The notes under the pieces are model-generated. The model was not told the DNA's origin. It ran no database searches and saw nothing but the letters and a program-made list of their open reading frames with translations. Both the position numbers and the translations under genes were made by a program. This document shows, piece after piece, positions 23,906-35,649 of a stretch of 64,000 nucleotides of DNA. This DNA is from Colletotrichum lupini. Lineage: Eukaryota; Ascomycota; Sordariomycetes; Glomerellales; Glomerellaceae. Numbering within the stretch: the first letter of the stretch is position 1; each line of letters starts with the position of its first letter. The stretch lies in NCBI RefSeq assembly GCF_023278565.1, contig NC_064673.1, positions 2,666,001-2,730,000 of the forward strand, read 5' to 3'.

Positions 23906-26900
23906 TAGTATCAGCCCTTAGGCGTTGGGACTACAAACTATACTTAGGTTTACAGTCTGGTATGCACGGCCCCTTGATTAGAATGCTCTGAGTTTTCCTT
24001 ATCATCTGTGTGATCAATCTAACGAGACAGGCGATGACAGTGGCGCTAATTGTTGCCTTTCCAGACATCTCTCTGCTTTGCGCTGCCATCCAACTTCGGG
24101 AGCAGCATAAGCAGTACAGCGATGATATCCGTGGATACGACGTGCAAACTCGAAAGGCTTTAAGTTGCTTTAAAGTCTCTGTCTCGACTATCATTCTTGT
24201 ATGTGGAAAACTGAAGCCATTTTCTGGCGTGAACTTTCGCGCTTCGTGTATGTACAGAATGACTTTCCCGGGACCCTGCTCCGGCAATGCGGCTGTACAT
24301 TTAGTATGAACGGGTTTGCAGTTCCTGAGATGTTCTTTTTGACCTCAGTTCTAGTACCGCAAAGAAGTACCAAACTGCATTGGAATCTCCGCTAAACCCC
24401 CGCTGAATTTCCGCCGGCGTTTTTACCGCGCCGCCGTGTTTCTCCCGAACCGAGACCCACACTGCGTATCCGTTCAACCCCGAGAAAGCAACCAAAGACT
24501 GTCGGAAACGGGTGCATACGAAGTTCAACCACTGGCTGCAATGATAATGTGGATTATCCGAACTGGGATCAATCGAATGGTTCAAGCTTCCTTAGACTCC
24601 GCTCCAATTTATCACGGAGCCGATCCGTAGTCTCTCCTTCCAATACCTACATACTCATCACCCATGTAGTAAGTTTTCTTGGCATGCTCACCATATTCGA
24701 ATAGCCAATCCTCTTATCATGTCATGTCACACACAAACAGGTGTCTGGTCTCTTTCCGGACATTGGTCCCATCCTATGATTGGCAACCAAACTCAAAAAG
24801 GGCAATGAATAGAGACCCTTGCCTCCGCCATCTAATTTGGTAACATACATACAATCAGCCCGCAATTCAGTCTCCAGCGATCAAGTAAATTTGAAGCAAG
24901 AAATACCCAAATTCCCTACATACTTCTCATTTTTCTGATAGTGAGGCGGTGGAAATGTCACTCTAGCAGGGTTAGCTGTCGAATTAAGCCCGGCTAAGTA
25001 GCAAGCAAGAAGAGACGCAAACATCGATCTGTCATTTGAGGTCCATTACACTCTTACAAGGCCGCACCTCACAGACGCAAATCGCTACAATGCATTCATC
25101 GGATTCGGCCAAATTATCAAGTAGAATTCTTAATGGAGAAGAGTCAATTTGACGAAAGCGGAAGTCACGACGATCAATATTGCAATCGCCGGGTCTCTGA
25201 ATTTCACTTGTGAGACACTTGATTGCCTATCTTAGGTAGTAGCCTAATTGTACCTTGACAAGAAAGTCGGGATTTGATCATGGATTGGCCGGTAAGACTC
25301 CGATCCAGGTTTCCAAAAGCGACATGTTTTCTAATACCCACTCACCGCGAGTCCACCTTGATATTCGCTTTGCACTCTCACATCCGTTCTTCCGTATAGA
25401 CCTCTTGCCCCTAGTGTTAACCATATCTGTCCACGGGTATCGTACCCTTTAACATGCTCAACATGCTACTAACCACTCTCAAAAAGAAGGTCGCTCTGGC
25501 ACTCGCGTCCGAAAGTTCCATACCGTAGTAATCAAACTCTCGGACTTGAACCCCTTTTCAACCTTGTCTGATGCTGGACACTCTACCGAGGATGGCACCC
25601 CTGCCGACGCCCCAGTCGGGTGCCGAGGTCGGCACTTCACGCCCAAGCATTTTATCCCAACATGTAGGGTACGGATACGCACGTCCAGCTTCACCGGCAG
25701 TATCGGTGTAGATAACATTCGTCTCAAATCGCCGCTGCCAAGTCGAACTCGGAGAGTGTTACATTAGAGTTGATCGGCTCCTAGCCCGTTGTCTTTTTGA
25801 ATCCCTTCTGGGGCGGACATTGTCCGAGCGGCCGCCGATGGGCTTGCATATCCCTCACAATAGAGAGGCAAGGATATCGTTTGACTATCGACAACCAGTT
25901 TCTGACACTTGCACGAGAGAGTCGCCGATAAAGGCATCATGCAATTTGAAGGTTCTGGCGTCTACGCAAAGCGTCCGAGGCGGTGAACGGTTGTCGAAGT
26001 GCCGCGTTTTCGCCACAATCTCACCACGTTGACCTTTAACGAAAATACGGATTGGTTTCTTGAGGAATTTGGATAACAAGAGGTGCAGCATCTATGTGGG
26101 GATGTTGCAATCGGTGAGCGAGGGTGCTACGTCTACAGCTGCACCTCCAAATAGTCAACTGTCGTCGTGGATCCTTAGAAAAATGCACATATCCTCAAGG
26201 AAGAGATTCCTGGCAGCAAACCTTGAGAATGATTCGATTCGAAACTGCAGACGAAGGTCTAGAATTTGTGAATGAGTCAATAACATCTGGTTTGGTCTAG
26301 ACGCATTGAGATGGATCATGGAGATGGGACGAGCGCTTGTGTTTTCCAGTCTAGAGTGCGAGTGTCAATAAGTATGAAAGGTTCGACCCGGCTATGCTGT
26401 AGGCAGGCTGGCACTTTGAGTTTGTATCTTTCGGAGCATGTTGCTTCTCGTAACTACAATAGCATTCGAATACTAACACAGCTCACGGAGTGTGGCCGGG
26501 ATGTAGAGTATAGATGAAGAACGATTCAATACCGGAAATCAGTCTAAAAGTGTACCTACTACAGTGATGTTGGGCTGTTCAGAGGCATGACGTTGAACGG
26601 AAGTCACACATATTGCCGTTCCTCCACTGTTATCTCCCTGCAGGTGCTCAATATTCACACTTTGTAAACGCGCAATAGCCCTGTGCATCGCTGTTCTGAC
26701 TGGGGACTTGACGGGAAACACAACATCCACAAAACAGCTCAGAGTAAGTTTAATAATCAATTGCAGCATCGCTCATTACGACATGTGTTGGTAATCTTCG
26801 TCATTGAAAAATATGTTCCCGAGAGACCGCAAATCTACAAAACATGTTGTGGACTACTCTCGGCGCACAATCATCTCAAAATTCGTGCTTGTCTCCTACG

Positions 26901-28149
26901 TTTGTCACTGAGTTGAGAGGTCCCTGACTTCCATTCGATGCTGACTTGAGATGGGATAGAGACAATACTCTGGTGGCGTCAGTGCTCTACAATCCGTACA
27001 CTGTAGTACTCCGTACAAATACCGACTATCTGGTATGAGTGATTACAGTAGGGATGTCTTGGACAGCAATCATGCAAGGCGCTCGAAATTACAGCCCAAA
27101 CTAACCGAACCTTGACGCTCAGCTGCAGCCACAACTAGAAAGGGGCATAAAGTGCCTATCAACGTGAACGGACCTGTCGCCGGAGGGTAATAAGGCGATG
27201 GAGGACTGACCATGGAATAACCGACATTGAGCCGCTAACCACACGATCGGCGACTGAATTGACGTCGCTTGGGACTTTGTGGCCGTGTCCTAGGGTGGTA
27301 TCCGCCGTGTCGGCGAGTCGGCGAGACCACCGTGAGCAACATTGGACCGCGTGTCGGCAGGGGTTCGGATCCTTCTGGCATGCAGACCTTGGTCAGCGAT
27401 GGCCTGACGAACCAGCCACTCAGTTACGGGCACTACGGCATCTCACAGTTTTGAGACAAATTTCCAGTAACCGGCTGGTGCCAGAGCGGCAAAATTATCT
27501 CAGACGACCCGCACCAAGTTCGCCGTCTGATGCGAAATAGGTAGCGAAGGCGCGAGAGTATCAGGCTTTGGTGCTTGGGGATTGAGTCATCATTTGTATT
27601 TTGTCATCCTGTCTTTCTGTCCCACAGAGGTAGGTTAATTTTCCCACTTGGTAAGTTTGGTAAGTAAGTTAGTAATGCACCCTGACTAACAAGTGCGCTC
27701 TTACCTTTGTAATACTGCTTGCACAATTCGTGCGCCGTATGCAGCCATCAGCATAGTACAAAGCCACCGGTCGAAACCGGTATGGTCTTGGCCAAGAATC
27801 GGAGTACACATCGGCGTCGGAAGCAGCGCCAGACGCAATGAATTAAGCCGGTTTCTCAGCGAACCACCGACTTCTGTCTTTGGCGCATATGACGGTAATT
27901 CCTCAGCACCGAGCGGCTCAACAGTTCATCCTCTCTCGCCGACATTTGTTGTTCTTGATGTTTTGAAATGTACGACAGTGAAGTCACAAAGCTATTATAG
28001 AGTCTTCATTTTCCATATAAAGTTCAACGTTTCTTGATCTCCGTCAAGGTTTGTTTGTCGTTCACAATAAACACGGACAGAGAAAACAATATTCGTAAAT
28101 CCCTACTCCCATCGCAAAGCCAGATATAACATCATCTCCACTCAACAAA
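23906..28149. other. Long intergenic region, no supported gene
   Basis: About 4.2 kb of normal GC without RIP. Only short frames occur (under about 115 codons), often overlapping on opposite strands. I found no domain, no exon chain, no tRNA and no paired repeat. Candidates checked and not supported include a minus-strand frame at 25885-26091 and plus-strand frames near 27.26 and 27.69 kb. The last ~200 bp before 28150 would contain the oxidoreductase promoter. This is unusually long for a compact fungal cluster and may contain eroded genes. Confidence 0.45.
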
Positions 28150-29872
28150 ATGACCAAGGTCGAAGCTCCGCTGGCCGCAGACCAGGCACCAGTTCCCGGC
28201 GCATTGCAAGTCTCAGACCCCGGCTTGATCAACGAGGGAGCCAAAAATGTAAGACCCCTACCCCCAGCGCAGCGAGAGGCGTTCATCCTGTGGAATACCT
28301 CGCTGCCAGCACTGAGACGGTGACTGCACCGCGGGAAATCCTCCGCGAGATCACTGTCTCGAGCTCACAAAGTGCCGTACGCGTACTGATTAGCCCGGAT
28401 GAAAGGTTCCGTACTTCACCCCCATCCAGGACCCAGCCGCCGGGACTGCTAGGGACCCTCAGCCAGGCGGCACCCTATTCTCGCCGCTCAAGATCCGCGG
28501 CATGACGCTCCACAACCGCATCATCGTGTCGCCCATGTGCCAGTACTCTGCCGACAATGGGCACATGACGGCCTGGCACAAGACGCATCTCCAGAGCTAT
28601 GCGGTCCGCGGCGCTGGGCTGGTTTTGACGGAGGTCCAGGCCGTGGTGCCCGAGGGCCGCATCTCGCCCGAGGACCTGGGAATCTGGGATGACTCGCAGC
28701 TAGTCGCCGCTAAGGAGGTTATTGACTTTGTCCACAGCCAGGGAGGGCACATTGGTGCCCAGATTGGCCATGCCGGCCGGAAAGCGAGCACCGTTGCACC
28801 TTGGATTGACCGTAAGGCGGTGGCAGGCGAAAAGGTATCTACTTGGCATCCTGAACCCCAGTATCCGTACTTTGGAGAGCTTCGGCTCCCGCATCAAACA
28901 CACTTGCGCGTGTGACAGTGACGAGCACACAGCTAACACACATTCATTACAGGGTCGGGGATGGCCCAAGGACGTCTATGGACCCTCTGCCGTAGCCTAC
29001 AGTGATGACACCTACGTTCCCAAAGAAATGACCCTGAAAGACATTGAGACTCTGAAAGCGAAATGGGTTGATGCCGTTAAGCGTGCTGTCAAAGTTGGAT
29101 ACGACGTAAGTTTCACTGCCGGGGGCCCCAGTTAATCACTGTCCCTTTTTTGTTTCCAGCTGTTGAATTATTCTACAGACCATCGAGATCCATGCCGCCC
29201 ATGGGTACCTGATCAACAACTTTCTGTCGCCTACGTCCAACACGAGGACCGACCAGTACGGCGGCAACTTCGAGAACCGTTCCCGCCTGCTCGTCGAGCT
29301 GACGGAACTGACACGCGCCAACGTGCCCGACGACTATCCGGTTCTGGTGCGTCTCGCCGGCACCGACTATCTAGAATTTGACCCGTCGATTCCCCAGTGG
29401 GACATCCCTCAAGCCCAGAAGCTCGCTAAGATCCTCGCGGACAAGGGGGCAGATTTTCTCGATGTTTCCGCCGGCGGGCAAGATGCGAGGATGAAGGTCG
29501 TGCCCGGACCCAAGTACCAGGCGTACATAGCGGAAGCTATCCGGAAAGCCGTTGAGGGCACCGGTACCCTGGTAGGGTCCGTCGGCGGCATCGCGACGGG
29601 GAAGGACGCCACGGAGGTCTTGGCGGATGGCCAGGCAGACGCCGTCCTCGTGGGCCGGGCGTTCCTCAAAGACCCTAACCTGGTATGGACTTGGGCTGAC
29701 GAGTTGGACATTGACGTCCATGCTCCTAGTCAATGTGAGTTGAAGAGTCTCTCCATTTTCTCCAATCCCAACGAGCGTTTTCTTCTCCATAAATTAGACT
29801 TTGGCTAAACTCATGTTCCCAGACGGTTGGCCTTTCGGACGCACAAGGACCCACAGACCAAGCAAGCATTGA
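28150..29872 (+). CDS. Old yellow enzyme, class III (YqjM-like) NAD(P)H:flavin oxidoreductase
   Basis: Predicted FMN-dependent ene-reductase, 428 aa. Five exons fit: 28150-28248, 28406-28834, 28953-29105, 29179-29734 and 29823-29872. All introns are GT-AG and keep frame; the intron ending at 28952 has a GCTAAC branch site. The class III signature is present: SPMCQYSADNG, with the Cys and Tyr that tune the flavin and bind substrate, then QIGHAGRK, and IEIHAAHGYLINNFLSP with the two substrate-binding His and a Tyr. RTDQYGGNFENRSR and the phosphate-binding GRAFLKDPN follow. The family reduces activated C=C bonds using NAD(P)H. Here it could trim a double bond in the PKS product, but that is inferred only from neighbourhood. 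The last exon is tiny (YGWPFGR...), so the exact C terminus is the least certain part. Confidence 0.88.
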
Positions 29873-29888
29873 GTTCTGAATTCTTGGA

Positions 29889-29916
29889 CCGTGAACACAG
29901 GTAAACTGACCTGTGG
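29889..29916 (+). repeat. Left terminal inverted repeat of the small element
   Basis: 28 bp, perfect inverted match to 30728-30755. A run of 14 G residues (29915-29928) starts in its last two bases and continues inward. Confidence 0.9.
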
Positions 29917-30335
29917 GGGGGGGGGGGGTGTTAGCTGACCGCCCCACATCTTCACGTGAGTGTGGCCCGTGCCACTCCGTAGGTGATCTAGATATAGTTC
30001 AGAATCGATTCTAAATTAATTAAGAATATATATTAACTATAATATTAAATAATTATATATATATAATAATAATTTTTAAAAAGTATTTTATATATTATAA
30101 ATAACTAAAGCTAGCATTTTTAAAAAACTATCTTTAAATTAATTTAGAATCGATTCTGAATCAATTCTGAATTAAACTAATATTAATAAATAAAAATTAA
30201 TAATATATAAGTTATTTTTAATATTAATACTTTATTATTAAATTAAACTATTTATATATATATTTTTATAATATCTTAATTGAATTAATATTATAAAAAT
30301 TAATATTTAAAAATAAAACTATTACTAAGTTTTAA

Positions 30336-30620
30336 AATTTAATAAGGATTAGTTCGAAATTAGTTCTAAATTTGTTCTAAATTAATTCTAAACTAATTCT
30401 AAATTAGTTTTAAAATATATTTCAAAATAAATTTTCAAAATTCAAAACCTTACTTTTTATATCTAAATTAATTATTACATATATGAATTATTATAATATA
30501 TTTAAAAGAATATATTTTTTATATTAAAATAAGTATATTTTGATATTTTTAAATTATAATATAGAATTAATTCTAAATTAATTCTAAATTAGTTCTGAAT
30601 TAATTCTAGATTACTTTAAG
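30336..30620. repeat. Degenerate ~11 bp tandem repeats of the ATTCTAAATTA type
   Basis: Repeated TTCTAAATTA-like units occur mainly at about 30350-30410 and 30560-30620, with related palindromes (AGAATCGATTCT) near 30002 and 30148. Neighbouring units vary at one or two positions. They are confined to the small inverted-repeat element. Confidence 0.7.
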
Positions 30621-30727
30621 ATCAGTTTAGAATTAGGTCAGCTGGACCCACTTATTTTCCACGGGCCAATCAGAAGAGCGCTCAGGTCACGTCCCTTTTC
30701 CTTGGTCAGGTCAGGTAACCGGGGGGG

Positions 30728-30755
30728 CCACAGGTCAGTTTACCTGTGTTCACGG
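30728..30755 (-). repeat. Right terminal inverted repeat of the small element
   Basis: Inverted partner of 29889-29916. It is preceded by a run of seven G residues (30721-30727). Past the 28 bp the two ends no longer pair. Confidence 0.9.
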
Positions 30756-30978
30756 AATTACGGCTTGGCCTCATCCACATTTCCGTGCCGTTTCCGAGGA
30801 TCGAACGGTCTTGGTCTTCTAGAATGGGATCGTACGGCTTCAAGGTGTTAGGTAGTAGTCTTTTTCCTCTATAGAGTCGCATGAGTTGAATCATTCAATG
30901 ATCATTGAATTTTGTACCATCCTTGTTTTACGCCGTTCTAGAAGTTTCATTGTTCCCACGGATTGCGTCACCCAGAAT

Positions 30979-33169
30979 TCATATGTCTTCGCCATCATCA
31001 GACGGTGGTTGATGCGGATGAGGATGCGAGTGCCGATGCGGTTGACTTTGGCCGTGAGATTGTCCCGTTGGTGGCTGATTCCAAGGAGGGTAGCCCAACG
31101 GCTCAAGTGCCTGCTGAGCTGCAAAATAACCGTGACCACCCAAGACTGAAGCATCTTGCCCAAACATTTGCACGTCGCCTAGGATGTCGTCGACTGTCGC
31201 ATTCTCCAGTGAGAGGGAGGCCTTTCCCTGCGCGGTATTCAAAGCCTGGACTTGGTCTAGCCTCTGGGCATACCACGCTCCTTCGTGTGATCTCTGCTTG
31301 TGGTAAAGCATAGCCTGGTCGCATAGAGCCTCGATAACCCTCCAAGCAGCAAACTTGCGCATGCTAATGTCCTCGTTATTGTGTCTCCGGAACACGATGT
31401 TCATTTGCCGCCATGCTCGGTCCGTAACCGGGTGTTTTGGTTGTTGAGCGAGGCCGATGAGAATGTTTGAAATCGTAAACGGTGTCGTCGGCCATCTGTA
31501 GATCCAGCCACAATGGCTTTGGAGAGCCACTGCTTCACCACGCTCTGCTTCCTCTAGAATTTCTACACACTCTTGATAGAATCTAGAGATTGTCAATGTT
31601 AGTAAGTGTCAAAGCCTCTTAGCTTTAATTACGTTCCAACTTACCCCGATCGGAATTCAGCATCTTGACCAGCACCCGTATGTCGAGCCACAACGGTCTC
31701 AACTAGAAGTCGCATGCTTCTCATACTTGTTCTGAAGTATGAGACAATTATTGCATGACTTGCAGAGCTACCGTCAACGTGGGATATAAACTTGGCCTTG
31801 ATAAAGCTCTCAGTCTGGTCAATTATCCTGTTCAGCTCTTCCGGGCTCGTGTCGTTCCTCCTTCGCGTTATTGATTGCATCGTCCTGAAGAGATGCTGTC
31901 GTATCAAGACAAAAGACATGTCTGTGATTCCATCCTGATCTGGAGGGGTAGAGCCTGGTTTTGCAAATCGATTCGGCATCCACTGGCTGTCGTTTGCATT
32001 CTTTGCGGGTTGGACGTCGGATATTAATGGCAGGCCAGAGTCTGCACCCTCCAAATTGTACACCGGGTTGTCCATGATTTCGAAGTGAGTCCAGACTCGG
32101 CGTCTCATATTTGCTATCCATGGCGAATAGCTATAGTGACTCGGATCTCGGTGCAGTCCGAGTCTTGTTCCGAATCGACCAGCCAATCCGAGGAGAGAAA
32201 CTGCAACCTCTCCATCACCCGTGATGAATTTTGCTTGCTAGGAAAATTAGTAAAGACTATCTTCAGAGTTGTGAGTGGATGGTAAGAGAAAGTGGCCGAA
32301 CGAACAATATGATAGAGCAGAGCAAAGAAAGCCAAAAGCTTCCTACTCCGCAAAATATCTGCTCTCTCAAGGGCTAGTTGGGTAGCTTCCTGCAGGTGTC
32401 GAAGGAGATCCTTCTTTGGTTTGCCTAACCTCTCTTGGATAAGGTTTGCCGGCAATGCCGCAACGGTCATGGCTTGGGTTGCAAACATGCCTGCCTCCAC
32501 GTCTATCGGGATTTTGTGGACGCCCACTCGGAAATCTGTGATTTGCTGCCGCCAGTAGGACTCGTGGACTATCCGAACGTAGGGCTCAACATGCGCAAGG
32601 AAAAGGTCGGTCAGGATATCTTCCTTTTCGGGTTCAAGGTGTAAATGAGAAAGATCGGCCAGAACGGGTGTTCGACCAATAGGCCAGGAAGACGGACTCG
32701 CGGGGTTTTTGCCCGTCTTGTCCGAGTCGATACGGAATAGGCATCTTGGTTCGTAGACAACGTCTTGGAGGTTGAGCCAGTAGTCGGGACCAAGATAGTA
32801 GGAGACGTTCTCGTCGTAAACCTGCATCCCAGGATCTCCAGCCAGGGACTCATCTCGTTCGTTGTAAAACTCGCCAAAGTGACTTGTTGCTGGACTCGCA
32901 GATGGAAACGAGCTGCTAGTCGCCTTGAGTGATTCTCCTCGAACAGACATGCCCTTCATCTCCTCGATCACCTTTTCCAGTCGGTCGACCCTCTCCTGCA
33001 ACTGCTGTTGGCTTTCGGGGCTGGGGATGCCGGGCTCCCTCTGGGGGTCGTAGACACAGGAAATGCCATGACGAACACAGTTGAGGCATGGCTTGGCCTT
33101 ATCGCAGCGGACCTTTCGACGTCGACATCCGTTGCATGGTTTGTTGAAGTTCAACAAATTGGACGACAT
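30979..33169 (-). CDS. Zn(II)2Cys6 fungal transcription factor
   Basis: Predicted nuclear, sequence-specific regulator of 686 aa. Three exons on the minus strand: 33169-32306, 32237-31645 and 31582-30979. The introns (68 and 62 nt) restore frame, and the first ends in a TACTAAT branch region plus CCTAG. The binuclear zinc cluster is Cys12, 15, 22, 28, 31 and 38 (C-X2-C-X6-C-X5-C-X2-C-X6-C). It is followed by a short coiled coil (about 54-75) usual for dimer contact. The middle homology region is visible as GLAGRFGTRLGLHRD and MRRRVWTHFEIMDN. The C-terminal tail is Gln/His/Pro-rich and acidic. It is the only regulator near the PKS and is a fair candidate for a pathway-specific activator, but that is inference. 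Confidence 0.92.
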
Positions 33170-34053
33170 GGTTGTAGTTGAAAAAATCCCTAAAACTTGA
33201 ACAGGCAGACTATCTGCTCGGGTAAACTACCAGCGTGCTGACAAAAGTTTGACGATGAGGCTCTCTCGGGCGTCGGTGGGGAAAATTGGGCGGACAAGCA
33301 GTCTCTTTCGGGAAGGGATGCGGCGCCGAAGCCCTAGAAGGCTCGTCTGGCGCCGGTCCGGATTTCCCGAGCGACGGTAGGCCTCAGCTGAACGATAAAG
33401 CAGTCAGGGGTTCCAAGGCACCAACAAGAGTGCTTGATAATTGCTTCAAAATTGCCAACATATCCGAGCGTGGGCCGGACTCGAGAACAAGAACGGGCAG
33501 GGCCCTTCCAAGCGGGAAGAGTGGCGATGGATTCGTCCGTGTTACTGTCCCGGCTCCGAACGCTGATCAAGGCGAGGGTCGGTTGCCACATGTGATGATC
33601 GGTGTTAAACCTCTGGCGATGGTGAGGATAGAACCAAAAAGCTCCACTTCAGTGTGGGAGAAGATGGAAGATCCAAGAGGAGAAGACCACGTCAGGGCCA
33701 CTGCCTTTACTGCTGCAGCTGAAGTTCCAAAGAAGGCGACTGCGGCCGAACAGGCGGATCTGGGCGGCCCAATCCCGCTACGAGGGGTTTTGGGATCTGA
33801 ACGAGGGTCGAGGATAGCAGTGGGGTACTCCCGTAGGTCTGTACTTGCAGGAAGGGCTAGAGCGGTTGGGCGGCGCCGCGGCGGATGCTCACTGCAGTAC
33901 CCTTGCAATTTTGGGCTTGTGTGTCTCTCTTCCTTCTTTCTGTTCCTTCGTATTGCGCTGTTGACTCTTGTTGTATAAATCAACGTGCTTCATTAGCGGC
34001 CTTTGAGCAGCGAGTTGGAGAATATGCAGTGATTCGTCATCATGACACGAAGA
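33170..34053. other. Regulator upstream region; no convincing gene
   Basis: Normal GC. A 230-codon plus-strand frame (33286-33978) overlaps a 138-codon minus-strand frame (33567-33983). Neither has a recognisable domain, and the plus frame is low complexity (Gly, Arg, Ala). I read the region mainly as promoter and 5' untranslated sequence of the Zn2Cys6 gene, ending at the duplication beside the large Mutator-like element. Confidence 0.4.
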
Positions 34054-34061
34054 TAAATCAG

Positions 34062-34118
34062 GGGCGAGGATATTCTGCCAGCAGCTCCCGCTATTCTGCC
34101 ACTAAGTGTGGCTGCGGC
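34062..34118 (+). repeat. Left terminal inverted repeat of the large MULE
   Basis: 57 bp starting GGGCGAGGATATTCTGCCAG. It pairs with 47371-47427 with six transitions. It contains a near-duplicated TATTCTGCCA unit at both halves. Preceded by TAAATCAG. Confidence 0.9.
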
Positions 34119-34152
34119 AGGCCCTACCTCCGACTACGGAGCCTAGCTGCCC

Positions 34153-34220
34153 ATACCTACCCACTTACCTACCCACTTACCTACCTACTTACCTACTTAC
34201 CTACCTACCTACCTACCTAT
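34153..34220 (+). repeat. CCTA/CTTAC microsatellite
   Basis: Imperfect tandem tetra/octanucleotide run built from ACCTACCT and ACTTACCT, just inside the left end of the large MULE. It marks the boundary between unmutated terminal sequence and the RIP-altered interior. Confidence 0.85.
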
Positions 34221-34799
34221 AACCACTACTTCGTTAACCTTACCGTTACTACCACCGTTAATTAAAACTATTTTTAATATTAATATACTATAAAAAGAGA
34301 ATAATTATAAAGTTAATAATCTCTTCGTTTATTAATATATTATTAATTACGATAATTACGGTTACGTAGAGTATAATTACTTATTTTATAGCTAGCGCTT
34401 TTTTAGCTTACTTAAGGCTAAAGTAGTACTTAACGAGGCTATTTATAAAGCTAGCTTTATAGTTTAAATTATTTAATATAAGCCCTCTACTAGGGCGCTA
34501 ATTACTATTACTTATTATTATACTCGTAGCTTATATTATAATTAAAAATAGTAACGCTTTATAAAATTAACCTACTTAAATAAGTATTATAAATCCTTAA
34601 CCTCGTTTATAAACTATTATTAATAAATCGTTATTAGCCTTTTGAGTAGTAATTAGCTCTTTTATCCCGTCGTTAGTAATTTTTATAATTATTATAATTA
34701 CTTATTTAATAATACTAACGCTTTTACGTATTACTATTACGCGCTACTACATAATAAAAAGGACTAAATCGTTAATTAATAAAATAAGGGTATTTAACC

Positions 34800-35640
34800 T
34801 ATTTAAATCCTTTTAAGCCTACGGTTAGAAAGTAGCGATTATAGTAGTATTATCGCCCGTAATATACTTAATATATTAGCTACTTACTACTATAATAAAT
34901 TAAGTAGTAGGACCCTTATTAAGTAGTTATTTAACTAATTACGTAATTTAATAAAGTACTAGTACCGCTTCTAACGTAACGACGCGGGCTATATTACGAG
35001 CTTATTTATCGTACTTACTACTATAATTTCCTTACTTTAATAATATCCGGATATTCTATTAATAAATCCTATATATAAAACTAACCGATTTAATATACCG
35101 TTATTTAATATTTATAAAGTAACTAACGATAGTTATACTTTCTAAGTTACGAGCTATTTTTTATTTAATAAAAAAGAAGCTAATTATAGTTAGGCTATTA
35201 ATTAGCTATTAGTATTACTCTAGGCTTACGAAATTCCCTTTTTATAAGTTACGTATATAGATCGCAAGATTACTTTACTTAATACCCTTAATAATAATAC
35301 TTAATTTAAAATAGTACTATACGTACTTTATTATTAATACGTTAATTTTAACGTATTAACTTAGACCCGGCGTTACTTCGGCCCGGCTATAAAGGACGAG
35401 ACTAGTATAATTATATATAACCCTTACTTTTAGTAATTCCTTACGGATTAGAGTAATCTCTTCCGTAATTAATTAATAGCTATATACTACGACTAATTAT
35501 TTAAATTTTAAACTGCTAAGTACCTTATAGTAATAGTTAATTACGTTATTAATACCTAGCTTAAGCCGTAATATAAGAAACTCGTACTTACTTAAGTTAA
35601 CCGAATTAGGTACTTCGGTTACTTAACTATATTAATTATC
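34800..35640 (+). pseudogene. MULE transposase remnant (large element)
   Basis: Plus-strand frame, broken by stops, with PIYKTNRFNIPLFNIYKV at 35068-35121. That is the hallmark opening of the MULE catalytic domain. It is followed by YFLFNKKEANYSQAINQL and, further on, RRYFGPAIKDE. The order and spacing fit the family. The reading is cut at 35650 by the inserted Gypsy element. Limits are approximate and no functional product is possible. Confidence 0.78.
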
Positions 35641-35644
35641 GAAT

Positions 35645-35649
35645 CCTTA
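35645..35649. repeat. Target-site duplication CCTTA, left copy
   Basis: CCTTA here and at 44969-44973 flank the two 528 bp LTRs exactly, a 5 bp duplication as made by Ty3/Gypsy integrases. Confidence 0.85.

Larger units (their letters stand above)
29889..30755. mobile_element. Small non-autonomous element with 28 bp inverted ends (MITE-like)
   Basis: 867 bp bounded by perfect 28 bp inverted repeats (29889-29916 and 30728-30755) that begin CCGTGAACACAGGTAAACTG. The interior is strongly AT-rich but keeps CA and TG in places, so the bias is not only RIP. Subterminal inverted matches (TAGCTGACC near 29932, GGTCAGCT near 30636) support a single unit. It has no coding capacity. I could not find a convincing target-site duplication, so the superfamily is open. 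It sits 16 bp beyond the oxidoreductase stop codon and about 220 bp from the regulator's 3' end. Confidence 0.75.

Noticed and set aside
26370..26400. GGTTCGACCC, tRNA B-box-like
   Set aside because: No matching A box or cloverleaf-forming arms upstream.
30001..30640. RIP as the sole cause of AT richness in the small inverted-repeat element
   Set aside because: CA and TG persist (GAATCAATTCTG, ATTACATATATG), unlike in the two large islands.
33286..33978. 230-codon plus-strand frame upstream of the regulator gene
   Set aside because: It is low in complexity, overlaps an open frame on the other strand, has no recognisable domain and lies where the regulator's promoter should be.
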